NCBI RefSeq assembly: GCF_001039355.2
Contig: NW_019775873.1
Coordinates: forward strand, 1 to 64,000
Source: Lingula anatina
Taxonomy: Eukaryota; Brachiopoda; Lingulata; Lingulida; Lingulidae
DNA length: 64,000 nt
Direction of reading: 5' to 3'
The translations under genes were made by a program, and so were the position numbers. Positions 1-12,467 of the stretch are shown in pieces. Numbering within the stretch: the first letter of the stretch is position 1; every line of letters starts with the position of its first letter. The notes beneath the pieces were generated by a model, which saw only the letters and a list, made by a program, of their open reading frames with translations, searched no databases and was not told the origin of the DNA.

Positions 1-82
1 CCGGCGAGGCCGGCGGGGCCGGCGGAACGATCCGGACGAGACCGAAACCATGTGTACCGCCAGCGCTAACGCTGGTGGTACA
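1..82. repeat. GC-rich stretch ending in a 13-bp-arm hairpin
   Basis: Bases 1-50 are strongly GC-rich, built from repeated GGCCGGCGG-like units, unlike the AT-rich intron that follows. They end in an inverted repeat: arm TGTACCGCCAGCG at 53-65, 4-nt loop, arm CGCTGGTGGTACA at 70-82, with 12 of 13 pairs matching. This looks like the end of a mobile element cut by the window edge, lying in an intron of the PMP34 gene. The element class is not recognised. Confidence 0.5.
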
Positions 83-229
83 ATTAAACCTGTTTGTTTC
101 ATATACTTCCATCTAAGTGCTATTCAATTTATATTGGGTTTAAAAAACATCCCTGTCTGTCAAAGACTGACAAGTAGTGCTGCACATCCTGTCCAACCTT
201 GCAACTGGTACAAACAGCAGTATGCTTAC

Positions 230-2140
230 CTAATATCCCTCGATACTTTGGGAACTTCTGCTCCTTATACTGTTTGGTCCTCAAATTGGCGCCTTGGATT
301 TTCAGTCTAGAGTTAATCACCCATAGAGGAGTTGTAAGCAGAACATTTACAATACCTGAAAATTTTTAAAAATTATTTTAATAATTTAATAATTAAAATG
401 TACCTTAGACATTTTGTGTATTGTCTATGACTATCATGTTTTATTAATTCTAATCTACAACTGGCCACTACAACTATTTGAATAGTACATTTGCCTTTAA
501 CAGGTAGTGTCTTTGTGTCTTTTGATTGAAAAATAACGTATGTCTGATACTTCAAAATATTCTGTGCTGGATCTGTATTCACAAAGTTAACGTATATCAG
601 GTAAATGTACAAATCTTTTTGGTATAATGCGTACATACCTGCCACAAAACCCATAAGCAAATCTTGCAATGCATCCTCCTTGTCTCTATGGGGTACACAG
701 ACATTTTTCAATCCATTATAAGTGTAAAAATACACAAAATTTGAGCAACATAAGGAAGTGATAACTGGAAATAGCCCTCTGTATAGTCCATCACTAAAAA
801 GTTAAATAAAGATAATTGTTTGTAAGAAGTATTTATCAGCACCTTTAAGGGAGTTTAATGGACAATCACCATCATTTTTTTAGAAGAGTTAAGGGTAATA
901 TCTAAAATATTATATATATTTGAAGTTGACTGTTTGCACATAAAATTATGTATTTAGTGTCCTCATGGTTATTCTTATTATACTCACATCCCTTCTTCCT
1001 TGAATATTTCATGGAGTATCACTGGGGTTGGCTTGGCTTCTCGCAAGTCATCAACTGAAAAACAGAAATCACTAAATACCAATGGATTATGATATAAACA
1101 ACCTCATAAATATTCAAATAATTATATAACAGATGTTTCTATTAACTACATACAGCCTGTACTATACATAATTGTGAAAAACTAGTAATTAAAATGTGTT
1201 CAATCTTGTACTATGAAATATTTGCTTTGTTCATATCAGTGCTACATTTACAGCAGCCCAAAAAAGAGTTCTATACATTGGAATTGATCTTCTACAAGTG
1301 CCTTAAAATGTGTAACTTTCTAACCTACAAGTCTTGTTCGTGCTGTATCAAGTGGAAAGAACACAGTAAGGGCAGTGATGCTTCCCTAGAACAAAATCAT
1401 TTAATGTAAATATAAAATAGTAGACTTCATCACACAGCTGGGCCACAAGGCATTTAGGCATTTTCCCTACATAATCAACCTTTAATCCCCTTTTCTTACA
1501 CTTTCCATAACTCTGTAACATTCCAGGAAAATCAAAAAGTGTTTAACCAATACTTGAGTTTGGGAGCGTCTTTTTTATTCTGCCATCACTCTGAGCTTCC
1601 ACCCAGATTTTAAACTGTGGTCAAGATTGTTGACAGATGGCAATTTGCAAGGTGATCATTTACTTTTTTTTTTTTCATGGCATCTAACTCTTAAAAATTA
1701 TACAAAGTATTTTCTCTTACAAATAATTGTTTGATTAATACTGAGGCTTTGTACCTTTTTAATTAAATCATTTAATTCTGAATGACTAGAACCAGATCTT
1801 ATTGACATTTCAGGTGCATTAACGCAAGGGGTTTAACAATTTCAAAGGTCTTAATTGGTAAAGAGAAGCAGTCTTGCAAGGTATTCAGACATTAAAATTA
1901 AATCAACGTGTACAACATGTCTTTAATGCCAAGTGTAGTGAAGAGGAAAGAATACCCCCCCCCCCCCCCCAAAGAGTGCTTGTCGCAGGAAGAAACTTTG
2001 AGTAACTTCACATAAATTGTCGCTCAATAATGACAACCACTTACTGCAGCCCCTGCTATTGCATGAACTAAACTTCTGTAGGAGAAAACATCTCTCAGGG
2101 CGTAAATGTCCAATCCCAGTGCTGTACACACTGAACTCAT
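230..2140 (-). CDS. SLC25A17: Peroxisomal carrier PMP34, 5' five coding exons (3' part lies before the window)
   Basis: Mitochondrial-carrier-family protein of the peroxisomal membrane; in vertebrates PMP34 exchanges CoA, FAD and NAD-type cofactors. Exons on the minus strand: 2140-2045, 1385-1325, 1054-988, 793-639 and 355-230. All have GT-AG borders and the phases join without a break. Exon 1 starts at ATG 2140 with [17 protein letters not shown] and reaches the first helix, [12 protein letters not shown]. Exon 2 carries [19 protein letters not shown], containing the carrier signature PxDxxR. Exons 3-4 give [15 protein letters not shown] and [15 protein letters not shown]. Exon 5 gives [18 protein letters not shown], the second repeat's Px(D/W)xxxxR-type motif with Trp in place of the acidic residue, as I recall for PMP34. 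Exon 5 ends in phase 1, so more exons follow outside the window. The N-terminus is about 15 residues longer than I recall for human PMP34. Confidence 0.9.
1386..2044 (-). other. Intron 1 of the PMP34 gene, with a poly-C tract
   Basis: Lies between coding exons 1 and 2 of SLC25A17. It contains a 16-base C run at 1955-1970 (G on the gene strand). No exon or RNA gene was seen. Confidence 0.7.
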
Positions 2141-2510
2141 GCTAGACGAGATAGATCTATCCTGAATATATTAGCGCATACTTTTAGGTCACCGTGACCA
2201 AAAGCGGGGCAATTCTTAGTACAAGTACTACTACCACTACCAGTTCTCTGAACTCTACGTGGGTAGCACAACTTCCAGTGTGGTAGCTGTGCTATAGAAG
2301 AGAATTATAATTAGTTATGTACGAATAAATCATCGAATTTAAATTGTTCTTCTGTTTCCCTCATTTTATTCCATTGGCATAATCAGTAGATCCAAGATAT
2401 TGCCTAATACTGATATATAATATATTTTTGGTTGAAATAAATGAAAATCCCAGCAAACGCAATGGTATATAGGGCAATCTCGTGAAATCTCACGATATGT
2501 TACTAAAGAA
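2141..2510. promoter_or_regulatory. Head-to-head promoter between SLC25A17 and DNAJC7
   Basis: The two start codons (ATG at 2140, minus; ATG at 2511, plus) face away from each other across 370 bp, so both core promoters and 5' leaders must lie here unless non-coding exons exist elsewhere. No TATA box stands out near either start. The region holds the palindromic GGTCA element described separately. Shared regulation of the two genes is inference from the arrangement. Confidence 0.6.
2187..2199. promoter_or_regulatory. Perfect palindromic nuclear-receptor element (IR3, ERE-type)
   Basis: The sequence GGTCACCGTGACC is two GGTCA half-sites inverted with a 3-base spacer, the classical oestrogen-response-element consensus. 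It sits 47 bp upstream of the PMP34 start codon. That it binds a receptor is inference; the match itself is exact. Confidence 0.5.
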
Positions 2511-5213
2511 ATGATGGAGACGGAAGAAATAATAGTGTGTGATGGAAGTCTGGAAGGTTCTGAACATGAAGATTGTGAAATGGACGAAGATATTGAAATA
2601 ATCGCCGAACTAACATCCGAACAGTTTAGTATCATGATAATTGACTATAGATTTACGAAATGTCACAAGTTTGCTCATAAAAAATAAGTTTTTAGTCTGT
2701 TTTTGGAAAGTTTCATTTTACACGAGCTAAGTGTCGTTGGGGCCTTCATCATATAATCTTAAAATATGTTTCATTGGTGTTTAGGTATATGTCCAGAACA
2801 ATTAAAGGCATGACGATTTTCAATTTGATTATTCAGAATTATTGGAACACACTAGATTGGGGTCTCCCCCCACTTTTGAAATTACACATTTAAGAAGTTT
2901 TAACTATTTGACATTTTTTAGTTGGTGAACCTTGGAAATTCTAGTTAAGTGTCAAATTCATTAATTCTACAATATGTCAGTTTTGTGCATGATTTCTGGT
3001 GGATTCATTTGTCCAGGACAAAGATTTTGAGTATGCTTTATTTATTGGTTAATAAGCAAAGCAAAATAAATGTCTATGAAAACTAACTGGAAGGTGATAA
3101 AGCAACAGACCTTTTGGAAATTTAAAGACATTCATGATTGAACCAATCAGGTGCTTTTTTACAGCTGATATATTTTCTTTAGGAAAATTCATTTAGCAGA
3201 GGAGAAAAAGATTGAAGGGAATTGGTTTTATACGCAGAAAAAATACAAAGATGCTTTGGAAATGTATACAGCGGCCATAGGTAAGTTGATTATCATGTTG
3301 AGTTTAAGTGCTCATTCCCAATGTAACTATCTGTGTGTGTAGATTGATCCAATTTCTTTGGGACTCTCGCTGAATGCGATCAGGGATAAACATCCCTGCC
3401 ATTGAGTAAAATCCAGAAAAGCTGGTGATTATAGGAGTATGTTTAAACAAGAGGAAGCATGTTAATCTATATATCTAATTGCATTCAGTGAGAGTCCTCA
3501 CAAAGCTGGATCAATCTTTGTAGACCTATAGTTTCATTGGAAATGAGCTCTTATAGTCATTAAAAGATTAGCTCAAGGAATTGGATTAAATGATATTCAA
3601 GTTGTAATACGTCAGAATCAAGTTATTAGAATCAATATAGGTAGCATTTCATATTATTTAAAGACGAGAAAAAGTAAAGTTCTAGTATGTATTGTATTTT
3701 TTTAAATTCTGGTTTTAATGTTAATGAAAAGAAATCTAATGAATGTGGTAGAATTTCTAATGGGGTTTTCTTTGTGACAGATATTTGTCCCACATGTGCT
3801 GCATTCTATGGAAACCGTTCAGCTACTTATATAATGCTGAACAAATATCAGGAGGCACTGGATGATTCACGAAGAGCAATAGCTTTGGACAGTAATTTTG
3901 TAAAGGTAAGTTTGGCAAATTATGGAGCCAAAGATGGGAAGAAGGGTTTCAGCTGACATTATTTGTATTAAGGACAATAGATTAAAGTACTGTTAGACTG
4001 ACAAGGTATTAGATACGTTTTGTGTTTTATCAGTTAAAATACTAGAACTATGATCGTAATGCTGTGCCAAGCTCATTTGGGCCCAGGATAGTTATAGCAT
4101 GGAATTTCCATCATGAAATTGTTTTATATAAGTATAGTATGTTGTATTTTAGTTGTTGGTAAGTTAGCATATGGTTTAACCTTTGGTGTGATGTTTTCTT
4201 TTTTTTCTTGGACAGTAGAATTTTTTAGACACAACATTTTCACACAGTTAGTACACCTACTTCTACAACTAAAGCACTGGATAGTTAGCACTGTTAAAGC
4301 AATATTTTAGACAAGGAAAAAAAGATGAAGAGGATCAGATAGAAGCGAAATGTATTATCACAATTAAGATTTAAAGTAAGTGCCAAGTGAAGAAGACAGT
4401 CATATCCTTCCAGTCATGCAAGTCTAAGTTGCATTTGCTGACTTAGCTTTCAGATCATGAAATGTGAGGAATTATTCTCCCCAGCCCAAGCCCAAGTTTG
4501 AACACATGGTGGGTATCTGGAAATGCACTTCCCACTGCTTTCCTGCAGGAAAGCAAGTTCATTTCACAGTGTGTTCAAGACTGGAAATCTAAATGTATTG
4601 ATATTGTCTGATGAGCCAGTAATGTTTAAAAACTTTTCATTTTTCATATAGCTTATGTGCACTACAAGGATTGCTGATGATAACATAAGGTTATTTATGA
4701 TTAGGGATAGAAATTCAAAATTCTTCCCCCATTTTGGTCATAATCCAACATACCTGAGACCAAAAGATAGAAAAAAGAAAATAGAAATGAGGTGCGAGCA
4801 CCATAATTTGAGATAATTAGTTATATCTTTTGTAATAATTACTATGAGCAAATTGGGCATGGATGATGCCTGTTGGTTTATGCAGATGAGTGATGTTAGT
4901 ATGCAAGCCAATCAATGTTAACACAAAAATATATGTATGCTTAGAAGTTAATAATTCTAAACTTCATCTTAATTTCATTGAATCAACCTTTGTTTCAAGT
5001 TATCTTGTCAACAGAGTGATATTTAGAAAAACACAAGTAACCACCAAGTCCACCAATTTGTGGTGGCAAAAAATATTTTATTTCAAAAATCATTTTCAAC
5101 CAACTTGCAAAATAGAAAAGTACTAACCCTTGTTTTCAGCCAAATCATAAAAAAAGTTTTGATATATATGAAACTTAGCTCTGGGTAACAGGGAAGAGTT
5201 TGTTTCTATCCCT

Positions 5214-5264
<51 letters not shown>

Positions 5265-8200
5265 TGGAAGAAGTTCTGACTTTCATGTATGTGATTTTAA
5301 AGTTTATGGTGTTTATAAAGGAAATCTTTTTTCTCACTTATCAGGGTTATCTACGGGAAGGAAAATGTCATCTTGCAATGGGAAATGCCATGGCTGCCTT
5401 AAACAGTTATGAGAAAGTTTTATTATTGGAGCCCAACAACAATGCTGTGAAGTCTGAGGTATACCTCTTCAAAACTGTTATTTGCTATACTTAAAGTATT
5501 GATTAAGGTGGTTCATTTGCAGCAGGTTCTTAAAATGTGTTTTGGTAAATAACCCTTAGATTTTACTCTGACACTGAGCTGATTCTAATAGTCTAAGTTT
5601 TTTTTTATGTTCTCGTTTTTAGATGAATAATGCCAAGGCAGTGTTGCAGTTTGTGGAAGCTGCGGAGAAAGACTTTGAAAAGGGAGATTTTAGAAGGGTA
5701 AGAATATTTCTTCATTGTTCATTTCAAAAGTAACAATATCATGCATAAAAAGAAAACTGGATTTCTGTTGAAAAGAATTATCATTATATATGTGCTGCAT
5801 CTCAGTAGGAACAATCTTTGCTGAAGTTGTGTTTTTATTATTATTATAATTATTTCAGGCTCTGTACTGTATGGATAGGTGTATAGATCATTCTCCAGCA
5901 TGTCCTAGGTTTAAAGTAATGAAAGCTGAGGCTTTGGCACATCTGGGGCGATACCAAGAGTCTCAAGAAACTGCAAAGTAAGTGACTGGTGTTTGAAGCA
6001 AAAATGTCCTAGTTTGAAAATGTCCCATAGTTACATTTTCAGTGTCCACATATCCTGTCAAGTTACTTTTATCTTTCCCAATTTGGACCTCAAAATGATA
6101 AAACCCTTCAAGTAAAAATAACTGATGTTAATATTTCCTTTTGAAATGTATAGGAAAACAAGTAATAAGGCTGTTCAAACATGTAGTGCTAAATTATTTC
6201 ATTAGCAATGGTGTAAAATGTCAATCCCAAGTGTAGGGATGGACCAAGCAGTGATTGGTGATTAGGGGAAAATTACTTATTTTTAGAGGAATTTATTGGG
6301 GAAAATACAGGGTAATATACCTTAACTGTTAATGTAATTAATTTCATTCCTTAAATACATTTTCTGTTGCAAGATCCAGTTGTTTTCTTTGAATCATATT
6401 GGGAAGTGTTCTGTTACCTAAATGTCTCTAACCTTATGCTTATCCAAGGTTCTAAAGCTCTGAAGGGTAAATCTACATCATTAATGCTTCATATAAAATT
6501 TAATTTGAGGGATTTTGTTGTTTAAGGTCTGAATTGAATTTTTGCAGAATATTTAGACATAAAAGTATGACTTGAAGACATTTTTGGAAACACACAGGAT
6601 ACCTTTCATATAGATTTCTTAAATTTATTGGTATTTAGGGAAAGTTGTTAATATGTGTATATCGACAAGGTGAAAACTTGAACAAAGCCATATTGATGTC
6701 TTTTTGGCTCGCATAGAATAAAAAATTTATCCTTCCTTGCAGTGATGTTATTAGATCGGACAGTTTGAATGCAGATGCTATCTTTGTAAGAGGGATGTGC
6801 CTTTACTATGAAGATCAGGTGGATAAAGCCTACCAACATTTTCAACAAGTATTAAGGCTAGCTCCAGATCACGTCAAGTCTAAGAACATATACAAGGTAG
6901 TATTTAGAATTAAATTTCTATAGTATTTAGCATTTGTAAAATCAAAGTGAGAGGTCTTTAGAATTTAACTGTTTGATTTTTGTGTAGATACCGACTGGGT
7001 CCACAAAAGTTTTTATTCTTGAGTGCATGTGTTCTGTTATATTGTTTTGTTAGTTTTTGTACTCACCTTTTGATTTTCATTAACTCTTTTAATTTTTCAA
7101 ATTTTGTATTTGTAGAAAGCCAAAAGCCTTAAAGCAAAGAAGGAAGAAGGCAACCAAGCTTTTAGAAGTGGGAATTTGGAAGATGCTTACAGACTTTATT
7201 CAGAAGCTTTGCTAATTGACACAAATAATAAGTCAGTCAATTCCAAGCTCTACTGTAACAGGGCAACTGTGTGTTCCAAAGTAAGTTTTGAAGTTTACGA
7301 AGAATGGCAAGTAAAAGGCAGGGGAGTGGACATCCATTATAAGTAGCATGTACAAGATTTTTACTGAAACTTCAAACAAAACCCACATTAAATGTGGCTG
7401 TAAAATATTTCAAGTCAGTCCTACAGATGGAAAAGTCCTACAGATAGAATCTTCCTTTTAAGTTGTCTTTTTTTCTTAATTGTGACCTTTCTATTTCAAA
7501 ATTTTCAAAAGGGAGTTGTGCATAATCAGATTAGCATGTATGAGGATGTATCTAGAGGAGACAGATTGCTTTTTTACGTCTCATTCAGTGCAAAGCTTAC
7601 ATGTTACTTTCTAAAATCACTGATCATCTGTGTTTTGTTTGTAGCTAACCAAACTAGAGGAAGCCATAGAGGACTGCTCGAAAGCTATTGAACTAGACAG
7701 TAAATATTTAAAAGCATATTTGAGGAGAGCAAAATGGTGAGAACTTTTCTTATTAAGCTCAAATTTGAAAGGATGAGACTGACTTGGCAGTATTGTATGT
7801 TGTCAGTGTGTAAGATTTAAGTAAAAATGGAAATTGTATTATTTTGAATCTAGCTGGCCTGTTAGTTTTTTTACTAGTTTGGAATGTTTTAGTTGGAAAA
7901 AGCAAATGGGGAAAAGATGTTAAACTCAACTTCAGCAGCTGTTTGGACATTTCTATTATATTTTAGTTATACAGATACAGAACAATATGAAGAAGCTGTG
8001 CGGGACTATGAAAAGGTTTTTAATATGGAAAAAACTCATGGTAAGGTTTCACTGAGAATAAATTTGTCATGCTTGTTAAAGGAGACTGTGCACAAATATT
8101 TCAATCCTCTTTAAAGCTGGTGGACATGTTTGAAAGATAGATAAAAAGAAAATTATTATTTTGTCTTAATTAATGAAGCCTGATATTGGAATAAAGTAGA

Positions 8201-9515
8201 AGTTGCAAATAGCACATTTACTTCCTTGAAATGAAGAGTTTGTATGCAATTCCTGTTTCAGAGCACAAAAGATTACTTAAGGAGGCAAAACTAGAATTGA
8301 AGAAGAGTAAAAGGAAAGACTATTATAAGGTGCTAGGGGTCAGCAAACATGCCTCTGAAGATGAAATAAAAAAAGCATACAAAAAGAGGGCACTGGTTCA
8401 CCATCCAGGTAAAAAGAAATGTTTTAAATGGGAAAAAGAAATGTTGTAAATGGGCAATTGTCAGTTTTTTTTTTACTGTTCAGGCCATGAATAATACCTG
8501 TTTTTTTATATATATTGTATAGTATGCTTTGATGTTGTTAATGTTTTCTACATTTTATGTACTAGGTGTGGTGTGATTGAAATGTCTCTTTACTGCAATA
8601 AATCTGCATGCAGGTGGATTTTTTGTACAAATAAAAGGATGCATATGGACTAACTTTCTCACTGAAATAATTCCAGATCGCCATTCCCATGACACCCCAG
8701 ACAAACAGAAAGAAGAGGAGAAGATTTTCAAAGAGATAGGAGAAGCTTACAGTATTTTGTCTGATTCTAAGAAAAAGGCTTGTTACGATAGCGGTCAAGA
8801 TTTAGAAGACATGGAAGGTGGTTTTGCAGGTAATGTGGCAGCAGTGTGTGTTGTGATCATAAGGCATCCCAGGGGCAGATCCAGAGCTATTTTCTGACAG
8901 GCTTCCAAATTTTCTTTATTGATCCATCCCCCATTTTTGACCGTTCTCAGACAGAAAAAATTAGTTACCCGTCAGTGTAAACTTGAAAATCTGACCATCT
9001 TCCAGAAGACCTAAATCTGCCCCTGCATCCACAAATAAAAGTTGATGGTCAATAGAAATATTAATGGATACACACTTCATCAATATGTATTTACATTCAA
9101 TGCTAATGAATGGTTAATGCTCACCTATCAGACATTTTGATCTTTTTGATTTAGTTGCCAAAACATTTCCATTTGCTTTTTGTGCATTTTATCACTCTAC
9201 TTTGGCATCTTGGACATTATCCATTCCTTTAAATGCTTCACTGAAAATAACCCAAGTAAATGCATTGGCTGTATAGATTGGCTAGCAGTAATAAGGCACA
9301 GTAAACAGCAAGTCTGTGCACATTTTCAGTAGTATGATTTGCAAATGTTTATGTTTTCTTTTACAGACTTTGACCCCAACACGATATTTCAAGCTTTCTT
9401 TGGAGGAAATCAGGGATTTCATTCATTTGGTGGTCATGGATTTGGAGGACATCATTCAAACTCCTTCCACCACTCAAATAGCTTTCCCGGTGGCTTTACT
9501 TTCCAGTTTGGTTAA
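2511..9515 (+). CDS. DNAJC7: DnaJ homolog subfamily C member 7 (TPR co-chaperone), 13 coding exons
   Basis: Cytosolic co-chaperone that links Hsp70 and Hsp90 through TPR repeats and stimulates Hsp70 through a J domain. Coding exons: 2511-2623, 3183-3280, 3781-3905, 5345-5458, 5623-5697, 5859-5977, 6743-6896, 7116-7280, 7645-7736, 7967-8040, 8262-8408, 8677-8829 and 9367-9515. The total is 1578 nt, or 525 residues (human about 494). TPR units run through most of the first 380 residues (for example [20 protein letters not shown] and [20 protein letters not shown]). The J domain begins about residue 392 ([20 protein letters not shown]); its HPD motif (424-426) is split by the intron after 8408. 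The C-terminus is a Gly/His/Phe-rich tail ending FTFQFG, as in the human protein. The exon 1 donor (CA|GTTTAG) is weak and the acidic first 38 residues are the least certain part. Confidence 0.92.
3341..3517. mobile_element. Inverted-repeat element (MITE-like), about 177 bp, in DNAJC7 intron 2
   Basis: The ends are imperfect inverted repeats of about 40 bp: AGATTGATCCA...GACTCTCGCTGAATG on the left and CATTCAGTGAGAGTC...TGGATCAATCT on the right. There is no coding capacity. A target-site duplication is not clear. The left end abuts a short GT run. Confidence 0.6.
5215..5263. repeat. (GT)n microsatellite
   Basis: Uninterrupted GT dinucleotides about 80 bp upstream of the DNAJC7 exon 4 acceptor at 5344. 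The Cys/Val open frames across it are an artefact of the repeat. Confidence 0.95.
8870..9025. mobile_element. Short hAT-like MITE in DNAJC7 intron 12
   Basis: Begins CAGGGGCAGATCCAG and ends CTAAATCTGCCCCTG, terminal inverted repeats of the CAGGGGC type common in hAT-derived MITEs. The flanks share CATCC on both sides, a partial target-site duplication. No open frame is present. Class assignment rests on end sequence only. Confidence 0.55.
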
Positions 9516-11060
9516 TCATGGGGGACCGGTCAGAGTACTTGAATGCTGTGGCTTGTGTGCACAAAAAAAGATTTGACTTACTTACTCAGGTTTGGCACCA
9601 TCTTACTTGATGTCATACTCAAGCGCTAAGTAAATAAATAACACCCCATCACATCATTTATTTCATTAGACCCATCCAACCAAACTTGAGTATTACATAC
9701 TCAGATTGCCATTGTATGTTGGGCCAAGTTAAGTCTACTTTGTGTATATTCCCAAACCAAGTATTTATTAAAGAACTCAAACCAATCCAACTGACAGGAA
9801 TGCGTCATTGCCCTGCCAAATTGAGGAATATGAAACAAACTATTTGAAATATTTCTGATTGCTTCCTAGCGAAGCATGTGCTCTGACAAATGTACAGGAC
9901 TGCAGCTTTCTGTTCATGCAGGGAATGATTGACTATTTTTGCTCACTATGGTTCCAACCAATAGTGCTACTGTATATTTATTCTGGCCTGTAGATATGTA
10001 CGTATAGTTATATTCAGTGAATATAAATGAGCACAAGAGATCTACATTAGATCATCTGTCTTCATTACATGATTTTTAAGGGAGTGTGATAATTTTTGTT
10101 TTGTTTTTTTTTAGCTTCCAATTTCAGACTTAATTTAAAATACAATATAGCTCATGTTATTTGAAGGAAGGTGAATTTTTAGTAAGGGTCATAAAACAGT
10201 AATGTCATCTGTGTATGTCTTGCCCTGTAAGTCAGGTTTATTACAAATCTTAACAACCATGTCCAGTAGAACTTCAATTTGTTGTATGTTACTCAAACCC
10301 CATTGTGCCTGATGGTTTTAAAGGTGTGTACCAATATTACATAAAAGTGATGATAATAATAACATAGAAAAAACCTTAAGTAATAGTCTTGGATTAAGCT
10401 TCCATTTTCTGTCACAATCAGGATTGCACCAAGAGATTTGATTGTGAATGTTTGAAAATTATTACATAACTGATGTAGTTGGAATTAAAGTTTTTTTTAT
10501 CCAAAAGTGGTATTTTACGGTTATTAACATCATTATTGGGAGGCCATTTCTACACTGATGTTTCTGATTCTTGTATTATATTTGTATGATACAGTTTTAT
10601 GCACTAGAACTAGAGACTCTGGCATGTAGTCATGTTCATGAGATTCAGATTATTTCCAAACAGGTCTTTTCCTTTGATACCTGTATCAATCCAGTGGAGA
10701 TAATATTAATTCAAGTTATATGTCACTGAGTTAAAAGACAAGCTCCCATTACTGTCTGCATTGTTTTCTTTTGTGCTCATTTTAAGATCATAGATCCTGG
10801 AAGGAAAGTTTGGAATTGCTTGCCTTGCAAGAGTTGGTCACATGCAAAGAACTTTAAGGCACTGACTGTTTTAGTAGAGATTTTTTTTTCATTTTTTAAA
10901 TTTTAAATTTATGTTTAAAGAGAGGAGATGGTAATTCAATTAATTCAGTTTTTTTATAATTACATTTCAAAGAAGAGCTCACCCAAGCAAGCCTATTTGA
11001 AGTAGTGACAAGTTTTTATTAATAATAAAGCATTGAATGTGAAACTGATTTTTTTTCTTT
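9516..11060 (+). other. DNAJC7 3' untranslated region (probable)
   Basis: AT-rich sequence after the DNAJC7 stop with no further exon. AATAAA motifs occur soon after the stop and, better placed for a long 3' UTR, at 11034-11039. The extent is inferred. Confidence 0.5.
11034..11039 (+). terminator. Candidate poly(A) signal, DNAJC7
   Basis: AATAAA in AT-rich sequence about 1.5 kb after the stop codon. An earlier AATAAA lies near 9630, so a shorter 3' end is equally possible. Confidence 0.35.
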
Positions 11061-12467
11061 TTTTTTTCTTGAAAGGGGTAACATTCCCACAAATGATATC
11101 AGCCAAAATAGTGTTGTATATTGGCAGTATTACTGGAAAAAAATCAAATTGTGAAGAGGCAACTAGAGGACAGTTTGTCAAGTTTAAATATTGCAAAATT
11201 TAACCAGGTATTGTAGAGTCATACATGAATGGTTAAAAAATACTAGTGTAAAATATATTTGGAGGGATAGAGTGGTTAGTAGTGACTCAATTTATACCCC
11301 CCCCCCCCAAAAAAAAAAAAAAAAAAAACATTTTAGACCCTTGGACCCAGTAAAATCCTGGTTTTGTCAGTATAACCAATAGTTAAAATATAAACCTGGA
11401 GAGTGAAAATGTTGAATCGACTGGATCTGGAAAATTGATCTTCCAAATATAAAAAAGTTCATGTCAACAAGAAGTCAAAAGTTGTTACAAATGGTCTGAA
11501 ATGCAAAAAAAAAAAAAAAGAATTTTATGTATAAATTTGACAAAAATATGTCATAACATAACCAGTATTATATAATGAACAGCAGTGATTCTATAACCAA
11601 GTTTGGCAACTGGATTCAAACATGTTTATTGATTCATTCAATTTGCTTCTCTGCTACGTATAAATATTGGCACTTTAAAAGTATTGGCACTTATCACAGC
11701 TGCTGCTTAAGTTCACCAAAGTGAGATCAATGTTAACCATAGGATTCTTACTATGCCAACACATGAATTCAACCATACTAGACTGTCAAATTGGCACAAA
11801 ATCATGATATCTGAATTTTTAAATAACAAATAAGTACACTTTCAATAAACCTACAAAAATTTTAATGTCTCACACATAGAGCACAGTAAAACCTACATCA
11901 TTCTCAAAGGTCACAATAATAATATATCTATGTTTATATGTTTAACCAATGAGACACATATTGCAATAAACTACAACTATCAAAATCTTGCTCAATTTCC
12001 AACTTTAAAAGTAATTTTACTAATATTGATCTTTTATTAAGACAGTTTCATTGCAATAACATGTAGCAGGGGATTAGGTGTATTAATTAACCTTACATAT
12101 AATTTTATGAAATCTCATGAACAAATAGTTCATAGAATAATTCATACTCTTACGACTGTCATTTCTTTATCTTACTTTTGATTACATAAATACACTGTGT
12201 TTTTTTTTCATGCAATACAGTAAAAACAAGACTGCATTAAAGAACCTAAAATTTTGCAAGCTGGTCTGAATAAGTATAAAATACAATTATTGTAATAGTG
12301 TTTTATGTGATTAGAATCGTATCTTTATGCATAATTCTTAGGTATCAAGTTCTTATCACTTGGACTTCAGATGGTCACAATTTTGTTATTTTCATTCTGT
12401 TACATGTTCATGTCACAAATGTACCTTTAGAAAGTACAAAGCAACTTAAATTACTTTGCCCTCATAT
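11061..12467. other. Convergent intergenic region and 3' UTR of the LRR-RRM gene
   Basis: Tail-to-tail space between DNAJC7 and the minus-strand LRR-RRM gene. It contains a C-run/A-run tract at 11297-11329. TTTATT at 11625-11630 reads AATAAA on the minus strand and is a candidate poly(A) signal for the LRR-RRM gene. No exon was seen. Confidence 0.5.

Noticed and set aside
53..82. Helitron 3' terminus
   Set aside because: The hairpin is present, but the following bases ATTAAACCTGT do not contain the CTRR end.
3341..3517. Structured RNA gene from the long inverted repeat
   Set aside because: The arms and intronic setting fit a MITE better; there is no promoter or known RNA motif.
5200..5494. 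Open frames rich in Cys/Val, also at 17680-17877 and 46995-47216
   Set aside because: They are translations of (GT)n or (CA)n microsatellites; only the part in DNAJC7 exon 4 is coding, in its own frame.
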